Below are positions 1 through 8,141 of a DNA stretch of 64,000 bases, piece after piece. The first letter of the stretch is position 1. Every line of letters starts with the position of its first letter. Origin of the DNA: Pseudomonas viridiflava (GTDB lineage Bacteria > Pseudomonadota > Gammaproteobacteria > Pseudomonadales > Pseudomonadaceae); the NCBI RefSeq assembly GCF_003702045.1, contig NZ_RBTP01000011.1:62001-126000 (forward strand). Direction: 5' to 3'. The notes under the pieces are model-generated. The model did no database searches. It saw nothing but the letters and a program-made list of their open reading frames with translations, and was not told the origin of the DNA. The translations under genes and the position numbers were made by a program.

Positions 1-39
1 ATCAAAGCAAGCAAGGACTAAAACCCAAGGAGATTTTTC

Positions 40-246
40 ATGACGAACGTCATCGCATTCCCTGACGCCCATGAACGTGATCGCCTGAAGTCCAGTCAAG
101 ATCCGGCGTTGAGATACCTGAACAAAAAAGAGCGACTGCTGATCGACCAACTGCGCTCGACCAGCCATGCGGGACGTCAGTACGTGTACGACTACGCGAG
201 CATCATGCACCTGTCCAGACCTCTGTATCCGGAGCCTGTCGACTGA
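40..246 (+). CDS. Small conserved-looking hypothetical protein (68 aa)
   Basis: I do not recognise a named family. The ATG is preceded by a strong AAGGAG about 8 bases upstream (27-32), which supports a real gene. The product is a charged, soluble 68-residue protein (start MTNVIAFPDAHERDR, end PLYPEPVD) with no cysteine, signal peptide or membrane segment. The middle (NKKERLLIDQLRSTSHAGRQYV) looks helical and amphipathic. It stands alone upstream of the thioesterase, separated by 232 bases. Function unknown; its promoter lies outside the window. Confidence 0.6.
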   Translation: MTNVIAFPDAHERDRLKSSQDPALRYLNKKERLLIDQLRSTSHAGRQYVYDYASIMHLSRPLYPEPVD

Positions 247-426
247 CCGCATGAATATCGGCTGACACGAAAACACATCTCCAGTGAAATCGGGGCATCC
301 GCAATGGAGCCCCGTGAAACCTCTGTACGCCTCTAAAAGACTGGCATTACTCATTGGCAGAACCCGTTTGGGCTCCATTGCTGCGCTCCTTATCGAATTA
401 TTTAATTGCGACCATCATCAACATGC

Positions 427-442
427 GATTACGATCGTAATC
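427..442. promoter_or_regulatory. Perfect 16-bp palindrome, candidate operator
   Basis: GATTACGATCGTAATC is a perfect 8+8 inverted repeat, 36 bases before the thioesterase ATG. Size, symmetry and position fit an operator for a dimeric TetR-, MarR- or GntR-type regulator. The regulator is not identified, and the palindrome is not repeated in front of the TetR gene at 2681. Confidence 0.5.
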
Positions 443-478
443 AAAGCATTGGCTTGACTGATGAAGGAGTGCCGCGTC

Positions 479-1015
479 ATGCAAAACCTCTCGCGCGAAG
501 AAAAAATCCAACAGTGGTTGGAGGAAGAGAGCACGGTGCGCGCAACGTTGGGTGGCCCTGGTAATACTTCACTTGCCGAAGCCGCTTTGCTGGAACCGAT
601 CGATTACTTCAAAGGGATTGGTCGCGGAGACTTACCCAGCCCGGCAATTTGCGAAATGCTCGATTTCATTCCGCTGGTTTTCGCAGAGGGGCATTTCATC
701 TTTCAGGGCACGCCGGATAAACGACATTACAACTCCCTGGGAAGCGTGCATGGGGGTTATGCCGCCACCCTGCTTGACTCATGCATGGCCTGCGCGATTC
801 ATACCCGACTCAAGAAAGGCCAGGGCTACACCATGTCCGATCTGCGCGTCAGCTATGTCCGCGCCCTGACCGACAAAGTCGGCCCGGTTCGCGCCGAGGG
901 CAAGGTCGTTCACATCGGACGATCCACGGCCCTGGCCGAAGCCCGTCTGTATGACGTGGATGATCGCCTGTACGCAACTGCCAGCACGACCTGCATCATC
1001 CTGAGCATGGGCTGA
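479..1015 (+). CDS. PaaI-family hotdog-fold thioesterase
   Basis: This is a probable acyl-CoA thioesterase of the PaaI/YbgC hotdog superfamily, 178 aa. The family signature is visible at residues 83-100 as HYNSLGSVHGGYAATLLD: the HGG at 91-93 starts the hotdog helix and Asp100 is the usual catalytic acid position. The C-terminal strands (DLRVSYVRAL, VRAEGKVVHIGRSTALAEARLYD) match the fold. I chose the ATG at 479 over 461 because AAGGAG at 463-468 sits 10 bases before it. The roughly 60-residue N-terminal extension is longer than in minimal PaaI proteins. The gene is monocistronic, faces the convergent transporter gene, and may be controlled by the palindrome upstream. Substrate unknown. Confidence 0.85.
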   Translation: MQNLSREEKIQQWLEEESTVRATLGGPGNTSLAEAALLEPIDYFKGIGRGDLPSPAICEMLDFIPLVFAEGHFIFQGTPDKRHYNSLGSVHGGYAATLLDSCMACAIHTRLKKGQGYTMSDLRVSYVRALTDKVGPVRAEGKVVHIGRSTALAEARLYDVDDRLYATASTTCIILSMG

Positions 1016-1032
1016 AGCATGTTCGCTGTTCT

Positions 1033-1063
1033 TAAAAACAAAAAAGGCGCAGATGACTGCGCC
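1033..1063 (-). terminator. Rho-independent terminator of the amino-acid transporter gene
   Basis: The stem GGCGCA (1046-1051) / TGCGCC (1058-1063) has a 6-base loop and, read on the minus strand, is followed by TTTTTTGTTTTT. It lies just after the transporter stop codon. The plus-strand side has no T run, so it mainly serves the minus-strand gene. Confidence 0.8.
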
Positions 1064-1083
1064 CTGTCTGTCTGTGGCGGTGA

Positions 1084-2361
1084 TTATTGAATCAGCGAAT
1101 AAACCAGCGCGGTGATGGCGACCACACCGGCGGCGACCACAAAAACGTTGGACAGCTTGCCCGCGTATTTGCGCATCGCCGGTACTTTGTGGATGGCATA
1201 CATCGGCATCAGGAACAGCAGCGCCGAAATGATCGGACCGCCGAGTGTCTCGATCATGCCCAGAATGCTCGGATTGAGCGTCGCCACAATCCAGCACACC
1301 ACCAGCATGAACGCAGCCGTCATCCGGTCCAGCATTTTGGGGGCAGGTCGACGACCTGTCTTGACGATCAGACCTTTCAGACCTTCGCTGGCACCGATGT
1401 AGTGGCCCAGAAACGATTTCGAGATCGCCACGAACGCGATCAGAGGCGCGACGAACGCAATGGTCGGGTTACTGAAGTGATTGGCGAGGTACGACAGAAT
1501 CGAGAGGTTCTGAGCCTTGGCCTCGGCCAACTGCACGGGCGACAGCGTCAGCACGCAACTGAACACAAAGAACAGCACCATGACCACCATCAGCCCGTGG
1601 GCGCGGGCAAGGATTTGCGAACTGCGAACTTCAGCGTTTTCGCCGTACTGACGCTTCTGGTCAACGGCGAAAGCCGAAATGATAGGCGTATGGTTGAAGG
1701 AGAACACCATGACCGGGATGGCCAGCCACAACGTAGGCCAGAACGCCGAAGCCTCGGGCAATGTAGTCGCGGTGCTCAGGATGCCGCCGGTCCAGTGCGG
1801 GATCAGGAATACGGCGAGAAACAACAACGCAACGATAAAGGGGTAAACCATCAGGCTCATGGCCTTGACGATGAACCGCTCGCCACAACGCACTACCGCC
1901 AGCAAACCTACGATCAGCAACAGCGCAAGAATGGCGCGCGGAGGCGGCTCAACATGGAGTTGATGCTCAAGGAAGCTGCTGACCGTGTTGGTCAGCGCCA
2001 CGCTGTAAATCAGCAGAATCGGGAAAATCGCAAAGAAGTACAGCAATGTGATCAGCGCACCGGCAGCCTTGCCGAAATGCTGCTCCACTACCTCGGTAAT
2101 GTCCGCGCCTTCGCGACCGGACAACACAAATCGCGTCAACCCTCGGTGTGCGTAGAACGTCATCGGAAAGGCCAGCACCGCCAGAACCAGCAATGGCCAG
2201 AAACCACCAATGCCGGCGTTGATCGGCAAGAACAGGGTGCCTGCACCGATGGCGGTGCCAAACAGGCCAAGCATCCAGGTCGTGTCGTTGCGATTCCACG
2301 CAGTGATGCTCGCGGGTGTTGTATCCAGGCGTTCTACGACGCCATTAGCCTGATCGTTCAT
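1084..2361 (-). CDS. HAAAP-family amino-acid (serine/threonine-type) transporter
   Basis: The 425-aa inner-membrane protein has about 11 hydrophobic segments and belongs to the hydroxy/aromatic amino acid permease family (SdaC, TdcC, YhjV type). Family features include the N-terminal motif GLFGTAIGAGTLFLPINAG, the unwound first helix of the APC fold, and the central SFNHTPIISAFA. By family it is a proton symporter for serine, threonine or a related amino acid; the substrate cannot be set from sequence alone. I use the ATG at 2361, preceded by GGAGAG, rather than the TTG ten codons upstream. A clear terminator follows. Confidence 0.85.
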   Translation of the reverse strand: MNDQANGVVERLDTTPASITAWNRNDTTWMLGLFGTAIGAGTLFLPINAGIGGFWPLLVLAVLAFPMTFYAHRGLTRFVLSGREGADITEVVEQHFGKAAGALITLLYFFAIFPILLIYSVALTNTVSSFLEHQLHVEPPPRAILALLLIVGLLAVVRCGERFIVKAMSLMVYPFIVALLFLAVFLIPHWTGGILSTATTLPEASAFWPTLWLAIPVMVFSFNHTPIISAFAVDQKRQYGENAEVRSSQILARAHGLMVVMVLFFVFSCVLTLSPVQLAEAKAQNLSILSYLANHFSNPTIAFVAPLIAFVAISKSFLGHYIGASEGLKGLIVKTGRRPAPKMLDRMTAAFMLVVCWIVATLNPSILGMIETLGGPIISALLFLMPMYAIHKVPAMRKYAGKLSNVFVVAAGVVAITALVYSLIQ

Positions 2362-2680
2362 CCGGTGGACTCTCCGTGGCCGGTTAATCAAAAAGGGAAA
2401 CGCATCGAAAAAACCTGGCAGTCAGCGCTTCCCTCGAAAACAGGGGCCGGATTCTCCGGGATTAGCGCGAGAAATCAACGTTTTTGTCGGACAGTTTTGT
2501 AAACATGACGATGCGACAGGTACGCCAAAATGGCTCGAGCCGGTGCCAGGCTTGCCCTGGCCCCCAAGACGCTGCCCCCCAAATACGGGCCAAAGTCTCT
2601 CGAAACCTATGCTGCATCGTTTCACCTATCAATGTATAAAGGCCTTGTAGCATTTCGGCCACTTCCTGGAGACTCAGCGC
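2362..2680. other. Intergenic region between divergent transporter and TetR genes
   Basis: This stretch of about 320 bases holds the divergent promoters. The only visible core element is TATAAA at 2635-2640, a reasonable -10 for the TetR gene without a good -35. I see no convincing gene; the short ORFs here overlap both promoter regions and lack ribosome binding sites. Confidence 0.5.
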
Positions 2681-3307
2681 ATGCGTTACGCGCTTGATCG
2701 TAAAGCTCAAACTCACCAGCGGATTGTCAAGGAAGCATCCGTACGTTTTCGCCGGGATGGCATAGGCGCAACAGGCCTACAACCTTTAATGAAATCGCTG
2801 GGGCTGACCCACGGCGGCTTCTATGCGCATTTCAAATCCAAGGACGACCTTGTCGACCAGGCCTTGAGACAGTCTGTCGACGAAGCAAAGGTTTGCACTC
2901 AAGAGATGTTCAATGGGCCGGACTCATTGAACACATTCATCGACGTTTACCTGTCCGAGACCCACCGTGACGATCCTGGTACAGGATGTCCTTTACCCAA
3001 CATGTGCGCTGAATTGGGTCAACAGAACAGGCCCAGTCCTTTGACGGACGAGATTATTGTCCACCTGCTGGAAACGTTCGATAACGCGTTGCACATTGAA
3101 AACCCTGAACCCAAGAGCATGTTGGTGCTGTCAAGCCTGGTGGGCGCATTGATATTGTCGCGCAGCGCGCATGACCCTCAACTGTCCGAGCATATTCTCA
3201 AGGTCACACGTGAATACGTAAAACTGCATATCAGTCAGCACGACGCCGTTGCAGTCGCGGCGCCCAAGCCATTGCCGTTAACTGATGACGCGACACTTCA
3301 TAGCTGA
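2681..3307 (+). CDS. TetR/AcrR-family transcriptional regulator
   Basis: The 208-aa protein has an N-terminal TetR helix-turn-helix at about residues 10-55, with the characteristic GLTHGGFYAHFKSKDDLVDQAL recognition-helix region. The C-terminal ligand and dimer domain carries a GCPLPNMCAEL motif, so two cysteines lie close together near residues 105-112. That could allow redox or electrophile sensing, as in NemR-like relatives; this part is inference. The start is supported by GGAG about 9 bases upstream. The gene is divergent from the amino-acid transporter, a plausible target. It ends at a strong bidirectional terminator. Confidence 0.85.
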   Translation: MRYALDRKAQTHQRIVKEASVRFRRDGIGATGLQPLMKSLGLTHGGFYAHFKSKDDLVDQALRQSVDEAKVCTQEMFNGPDSLNTFIDVYLSETHRDDPGTGCPLPNMCAELGQQNRPSPLTDEIIVHLLETFDNALHIENPEPKSMLVLSSLVGALILSRSAHDPQLSEHILKVTREYVKLHISQHDAVAVAAPKPLPLTDDATLHS

Positions 3308-3308
3308 A

Positions 3309-3347
3309 TAAAAAAACAGGCCGATCATTCATCGGCCTGTTTTTTTC
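3309..3347. terminator. Bidirectional terminator between tetR-type gene and comEA-like gene
   Basis: AAAAAACAGGCCGAT / ATCGGCCTGTTTTTTT forms a stem of about 12 bp with a short loop, flanked by A and T runs on both sides. It can end transcription from both convergent genes. Confidence 0.9.
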
Positions 3348-3361
3348 AACTCAAGAACCAC

Positions 3362-3691
3362 TCATTCAACCGCCAGTTTATCCCTGTTCTTTTCGAGAAT
3401 GGATTTGCCAATACCTTTGACCTCAATCAGCTCATCTACGGATGTGAACGCTCCGTTGTTTTCTCGGTAAGCCACAATCGCGTCCGCTTTATTCTTGCCA
3501 ATACTGGCCAGTTCCTTTTGAAGGGTTTCTGCATCAGCCTTATTTAGGTTGATTCGGTCTGCTCGTTGTTCCTGAACGGCGGTGGCTATCGAGGCATCGC
3601 TCTTGGCGGGTGCCGCAGGCGCCGCAGTGACGGCAACCGAAGCACTGGTCAGCAAGGCAAATATCAAAGAAGAGAAAAAGGCAGTTCGCAT
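3362..3691 (-). CDS. ComEA-like secreted helix-hairpin-helix protein
   Basis: The 109-aa protein begins with a signal peptide (about residues 1-23, ending TSASVAVTAAP). A ComEA-type double HhH domain follows at about 47-107: INLNKADAETLQKELASIGKNKADAIVAYRE and VDELIEVKGIGKSILEKNRDKL. Such domains bind duplex DNA without sequence specificity; ComEA is the periplasmic DNA receptor in transformation. Stand-alone single-domain versions are common in pseudomonads, and P. aeruginosa has one just after wbpM, as here. A role in DNA uptake is inferred only from the fold. Confidence 0.85.
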   Translation of the reverse strand: MRTAFFSSLIFALLTSASVAVTAAPAAPAKSDASIATAVQEQRADRINLNKADAETLQKELASIGKNKADAIVAYRENNGAFTSVDELIEVKGIGKSILEKNRDKLAVE

Positions 3692-3850
3692 CGTTAACGC
3701 TCCATTACAAGTTGAGGCAGCTTTCCAAAAGCTGCTCTCGAAACTTAGGAGCCGCGCTCGACGCTGTCAATGAAGTCTGGCGTTGCCAGTTATTACAAAG
3801 TGCGCGGGCCGCCTGTGCGCACTGAGAACGGACTTTTTTATCAAGTAACA

Positions 3851-5845
3851 TTACGTTTCGCTGCGACGTTCCTGATACATCCAATCCACTATCTCGCCCT
3901 CTGGCGCATAGCCGTTGACTGTTTCACGGAGTAACTGACGCACGCTGGTGTAATCATCACGGTCGACAGCGTCCAGCAATTTTGTAAGCCGCGCTTTCAA
4001 TACGTCCCACTGAAGATAATCTTCAGTAGCACTCATAATCATCGGGTGTTCGGTTGCCACGACGTTGTCGCCAATCAACAACTCTTCATACAACTTTTCA
4101 CCGGGACGCAGGCCGGTAAATTCAATCGAAATATCACCGTGCGGGTTTTTCTCGGAACGAATGCTAAGGCCCGAAAGGTGAATCATCTTTTCAGCCAATT
4201 CGATGATCTTGACCGGCTCGCCCATGTCCAGCACAAACACATCTCCTCCGTGCCCCATCGAACCTGCCTGGATCACCAGTTGGGCGGCCTCCGGGATGGT
4301 CATGAAGTAACGCGTGATCTTGGGGTGAGTGACCGTCAGGGGTCCGCCAGACTGAATCTGTTTGTGAAACAGCGGAATCACCGAGCCCGAAGAGCCCAGA
4401 ACGTTGCCGAAGCGAACCATTGTGAAGCGTGTCTTGTTGACCTGATAGACGTTGGACTTGTCGCCAAAGATGACCGGAGCGGCCTCCCGGCTGAGTGCCT
4501 GTAATATCAGCTCGGCAAGACGTTTGGTGCTGCCCATGACATTCGTCGGCCTGACAGCCTTGTCGGTCGAGATCAGAACAAAGTTGGAGACACCGGCCTG
4601 CAACGCTGCCTGGGCGGTGTTGAGCGTACCGACTACGTTATTGATCACGCCTTCGGCAATATTGTGCTCGACCATTGGGACATGCTTGTAAGCTGCGGCG
4701 TGATACACCGTATCGACTTTCCAGGCCTTCATGATCGCCAGCAGCTTGGGATGATTGCGTACTGAACCCAGAATCGGCAGCAACTTGACGTTCAACGACT
4801 CGCGGGACGAGCGCTCTTCAAGTTCGGACACGATGCTGTAGAGATTGAACTCGCTGTGATCGAGCAACAGAAGCTTGGTCGGCCCCAGCAACAGGATCTG
4901 CCGACACAGTTCAGAACCGATGGACCCTCCTGCGCCTGTGACCAATACGGTTTGGCCCTTGATGCAATGTTCCAGCAGATTGTCTCTGGCAGGCACCGAA
5001 TCACGCCCCAGCAGGTCGGCAATGTCGACTTCCTGCAAGTCATCTACCTTGACCCGTCCGGCAGCCAGATCCATGAAGCCCGGAACGCTTCGTACATGAA
5101 GTGGAAAGCCTTCCAGAAAGCCCAATATTTCGCGACGGCGACCCCGCGATGAGGACGGGATGGCCAGCAGGATTTCCTGAGCGCCTGTAGAATCGATCAT
5201 TCGCTGTATGTGTTTGGGCTTGTAGACCTGAAGCCCGGAAATCACCCGATTCGAAATGGACTCATCGTCATCGATGAAGGCGACCGGATGCATCACCCTG
5301 CCCATACGCAAGGCCGCGACCAGCTGGTTTCCGGCCGCGCCGGCACCGTAGATGGCCACCTTCTGCAGACCGTTATCGCTCTTGGCAAACGGCACATGCT
5401 GGGCGGCTGCAAACCAGTCGCCCAGAAAGTATTGCCTCATCGCCAGCCGGAGCCCGCCGATCATGACCATACTCAACCACCAGTAGTTGAAAATGACCGA
5501 GCGCGGCACCAGTTGCTGGTGGTTACTGTAGACGTAGACCATACAGCCAAGAATCAAAGAAGACAGCGTAACGGCTTTAATGATGGCAATCAGGGCATCA
5601 TTGCCAAAATACCGCATCACCGCGCGGTACATACCGAATCGGATAAAGAGGGGAATGGCCGCCAAAGGGGCACTGATGAAAAGCCAGGTGTGTTTTTCCA
5701 GAGGGTTGATCAGCTCATCAATTCCCAGCCGGACGACAAACGACATCCACAGGGCAGCCCAGACCAGAAGAACGTCGGCGGCAACCTGAATTATTCGCTT
5801 TTTGCGACGCGGCAACGCCAGCAGAAAAGCTCGTAATTTGCTCAT
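3851..5845 (-). CDS. wbpM: UDP-GlcNAc 4,6-dehydratase, membrane type (WbpM/FlaA1 family)
   Basis: The 664-aa protein has four N-terminal membrane helices (about residues 15-130), a CoA-binding-like Rossmann domain (about 140-250, VAIYGAGAAGNQLVAAL) and a C-terminal SDR domain. The SDR begins VLVTGAGGSIGSELCRQ. Its active site STDKAVRPTNVMGSTKR has Met in place of the usual SDR Tyr, typical of large WbpM/CapD enzymes (Ser-Met-Lys). It makes UDP-2-acetamido-2,6-dideoxy-4-keto-hexose, the precursor of FucNAc and QuiNAc, for O-antigen. I chose the ATG at 5845, with GGGAG upstream, because the track's upstream extension overlaps wbpL. wbpL lies 98 bases upstream on the same strand. Confidence 0.9.
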   Translation of the reverse strand: MSKLRAFLLALPRRKKRIIQVAADVLLVWAALWMSFVVRLGIDELINPLEKHTWLFISAPLAAIPLFIRFGMYRAVMRYFGNDALIAIIKAVTLSSLILGCMVYVYSNHQQLVPRSVIFNYWWLSMVMIGGLRLAMRQYFLGDWFAAAQHVPFAKSDNGLQKVAIYGAGAAGNQLVAALRMGRVMHPVAFIDDDESISNRVISGLQVYKPKHIQRMIDSTGAQEILLAIPSSSRGRRREILGFLEGFPLHVRSVPGFMDLAAGRVKVDDLQEVDIADLLGRDSVPARDNLLEHCIKGQTVLVTGAGGSIGSELCRQILLLGPTKLLLLDHSEFNLYSIVSELEERSSRESLNVKLLPILGSVRNHPKLLAIMKAWKVDTVYHAAAYKHVPMVEHNIAEGVINNVVGTLNTAQAALQAGVSNFVLISTDKAVRPTNVMGSTKRLAELILQALSREAAPVIFGDKSNVYQVNKTRFTMVRFGNVLGSSGSVIPLFHKQIQSGGPLTVTHPKITRYFMTIPEAAQLVIQAGSMGHGGDVFVLDMGEPVKIIELAEKMIHLSGLSIRSEKNPHGDISIEFTGLRPGEKLYEELLIGDNVVATEHPMIMSATEDYLQWDVLKARLTKLLDAVDRDDYTSVRQLLRETVNGYAPEGEIVDWMYQERRSET

Positions 5846-5943
5846 CAAATCGTCATTACTCCCGTGCCTTTGCTCTGAATCGCCACTGAAAGACCTTTTC
5901 GGTACAAGACTCCACGTACTAGGACACTGCAATTCACGTTTAG

Positions 5944-6960
5944 TTAACGCATCTCCGCCTGACCTGCCCTGAACCTGATCGCAAGGATCACCAACGGCAA
6001 GTAAGCAATAATCACGCCTGTCATTCCGTCTACGCCCTTCAACGCTACCCACAGCGCGATGGGAAGCAGCCAGCCGAGGTTGATCAGACCCACGGCCAGC
6101 GTTACCGGAAGATGCCGGCCATAACGGCGGGACGCGAACTGATAGGCATGACTTCGATGAGCTTCATAGACCTTTTCTCCGCGTATCAGTCGACGCAATA
6201 GCGTGACCGTGGCATCCACGACGAACACTCCCAACAGAATCAACCACGCCCAGAATAGCTGAGATGAAACCCAGGCTGCCTGAACGGAAAGTATTCCAAG
6301 GACAACGCCCAGGAACCCGCTACCGGCATCCCCCATGAATATGCGCGCAGGCGGAAAATTCCAGTAGAGAAAACCAGCGACTGCAGCGGCAAGCAACAAG
6401 GGGCCCCAAAGCAATTCGTTGTAGCCACTCAGCACATAGATGAGGCTGATACCACCACAGACCGTTACCGCTTCGACACTGGCAAGTCCGTCTATACCGT
6501 CCATGAAATTGTACAGATTGAGCATCCAGACTAGATAAAAGGCGGCCAGCACATGACCCAGCACACTCAGATTAACGGTCATGCCCATGAAGTCCAGAGG
6601 TGCCAGCCCCCGGGACCACACCAGCGCCCATACGGCAGCAGCGAAGTGACCCAACAACCGCCAGCGGGCAGCAATGTGACCGTGATCGTCCATGAAGCCG
6701 ATCACCGCAACCAGTCCGCCAGCGCCCATCAGCGCTGCAATCGTTGCAAAAGGTATTTGTCCGCTCCAAGCCAGCGCGACCATTGCCAGAACAAATGCGA
6801 TGACGATCGAAACACCCCCGCCCCTTGGGGTAGGCACCGAATGAGAGCTGCGGGCGTTGGGAATATCCATCAGGCTTTTGGCCAAGGCGTATTTGCGAAG
6901 CAGCCCCGTCAACATCAGGGAAAGCAACGCTACGCACGTTATGGATAGCCACTCAAGCAT
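5944..6960 (-). CDS. wbpL: Undecaprenyl-phosphate sugar-1-phosphate transferase (WbpL/WecA family)
   Basis: The 338-aa polytopic membrane protein of the MraY/WecA (GT4) family has about 11 segments. Family motifs are IGFMDDHGHI (Mg-binding DD), NLYNFMDGIDGLAS, and FPPARIFMGDAGSGFLG near residues 200-220. A cytoplasmic basic loop holds YEAHRSHAYQFASRR. In P. aeruginosa WbpL transfers FucNAc-1-P (or GlcNAc-1-P) to undecaprenyl phosphate and starts O-antigen synthesis. It overlaps the upstream wbpK-like stop codon by 8 bases, indicating translational coupling. Confidence 0.92.
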   Translation of the reverse strand: MLEWLSITCVALLSLMLTGLLRKYALAKSLMDIPNARSSHSVPTPRGGGVSIVIAFVLAMVALAWSGQIPFATIAALMGAGGLVAVIGFMDDHGHIAARWRLLGHFAAAVWALVWSRGLAPLDFMGMTVNLSVLGHVLAAFYLVWMLNLYNFMDGIDGLASVEAVTVCGGISLIYVLSGYNELLWGPLLLAAAVAGFLYWNFPPARIFMGDAGSGFLGVVLGILSVQAAWVSSQLFWAWLILLGVFVVDATVTLLRRLIRGEKVYEAHRSHAYQFASRRYGRHLPVTLAVGLINLGWLLPIALWVALKGVDGMTGVIIAYLPLVILAIRFRAGQAEMR

Positions 6961-7930
6961 GTTTGTGTTCCAGATAGAATCGGGCCGTCTCTTTCAACGC
7001 GCTCTCAGGGGTCACGGGGGGCGTCCAGCCGAGTAGCGTGCGGGTTTTGGTGATGTCGACCTGCAGCGAACCACACAGACGCTGGGAAAAATCTTTTTTC
7101 CCCAATAAAGCCGCAACGCGATTCAACATCCAGGCCGGGACAGGAACAAGCCGAGCCGGCCTGCCCAAGGCCCTGCCCATTTCCTTCAACAGTTCGGTGG
7201 TGGAAAGGTCCTGCCCGTCACTGACTAGAAACGTCTGCCCGGCCGCTGCCGGATGCGCTATGCAGGTCACCACAAGATCCACAACATTATCCAGGGCTAC
7301 CAGGCTGCGGCGGTTATCGATCGCACCGAGCGGCAGGGGCACACCTTTGTCCAGCCAGCGCATCATGTTTAGAAAGTTGGCTTTGACCCCAGGCCCATAG
7401 ACAAGCACCGGACGGATGATCACCACTTCCATGCCAGTACGGACAGATAACTCACGCAGTCCCTGCTCGGCCTGATGCTTGGAAGCCCCATAAGGATCAA
7501 CGGGGGTGCACACATCGTCAGCCTTGAATGGCTGGCCAATGGTCGTGGCCTCCCCATTTACCTTGATCGAACTGACGAAGATGAATCGCCTGACGCCTGC
7601 CGCCGCAGCCTGTTCCGCGAGATTCAGCGTCGCGGCAGCATTGGCGCGAACGTATTCCTGTTCGGCCTGCAGGCCTGAGTCATTAAGGACATGCACGCGT
7701 GCTGCACAGTGGATCACCACGTCTGTGCCGTTCACGAATGAGGACCATTGGTTGTCCGGCGCGAGCGAACGGACGGTGACCACATCAATACGCTCACAGG
7801 ATGTTGTGTATTGACCGCGCACCGCAACACGCACTTGGCACCCGGTGTTTTCAATCAAATAACGAACGATGGCGTTGCCTACGAAGCCCGTTGCACCTGT
7901 TATCGCAACCCATGCAGCTTCATCGCTCAT
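6953..7930 (-). CDS. wbpK: NAD(P)-dependent SDR epimerase/reductase (WbpK-like)
   Basis: The 325-aa extended SDR has the nucleotide motif ITGATGFVGN at about residues 9-18 and the active-site YGASK near residue 149, preceded by FVSSIKVNG (Ser). P. aeruginosa WbpK reduces the 4-keto sugar made by WbpM to UDP-FucNAc, and the gene order wbpK-wbpL-wbpM is the same there. That supports the same role, although the protein could be a different 4-epimerase or reductase. I use the ATG at 7930 (AAGG 9 bases upstream) rather than the TTG at 7948. It overlaps wbpL by 8 bases. Confidence 0.75.
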   Translation of the reverse strand: MSDEAAWVAITGATGFVGNAIVRYLIENTGCQVRVAVRGQYTTSCERIDVVTVRSLAPDNQWSSFVNGTDVVIHCAARVHVLNDSGLQAEQEYVRANAAATLNLAEQAAAAGVRRFIFVSSIKVNGEATTIGQPFKADDVCTPVDPYGASKHQAEQGLRELSVRTGMEVVIIRPVLVYGPGVKANFLNMMRWLDKGVPLPLGAIDNRRSLVALDNVVDLVVTCIAHPAAAGQTFLVSDGQDLSTTELLKEMGRALGRPARLVPVPAWMLNRVAALLGKKDFSQRLCGSLQVDITKTRTLLGWTPPVTPESALKETARFYLEHKHA

Positions 7931-8141
7931 ATCGCAACGCCTTGTCAAAGCATGGGAATATTACTGACGTGTGACTTTTTAGCAACCGTATTTACATGCA
8001 AGCCCTTGAATAAACGGGGCTGGCCAGGTTATTTCGCCCAACAATAATCAGTGCGTTTAACAACCTCAAGATTCAAGCGAAGATTATTAGCAGGTCCTGA
8101 GTCCTTGCGATAACTAGCCACCCGCGACTGCGCTGGGTCGA

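Noticed and set aside
2462..2716. 84-codon minus-strand ORF before the TetR gene
   Set aside because: Covers the promoter and start of the TetR gene, with no ribosome binding site.
3785..3850. GTGCGC/GCGCAC hairpin after wbpM as a terminator
   Set aside because: Large loop and no T run following; too weak to call.
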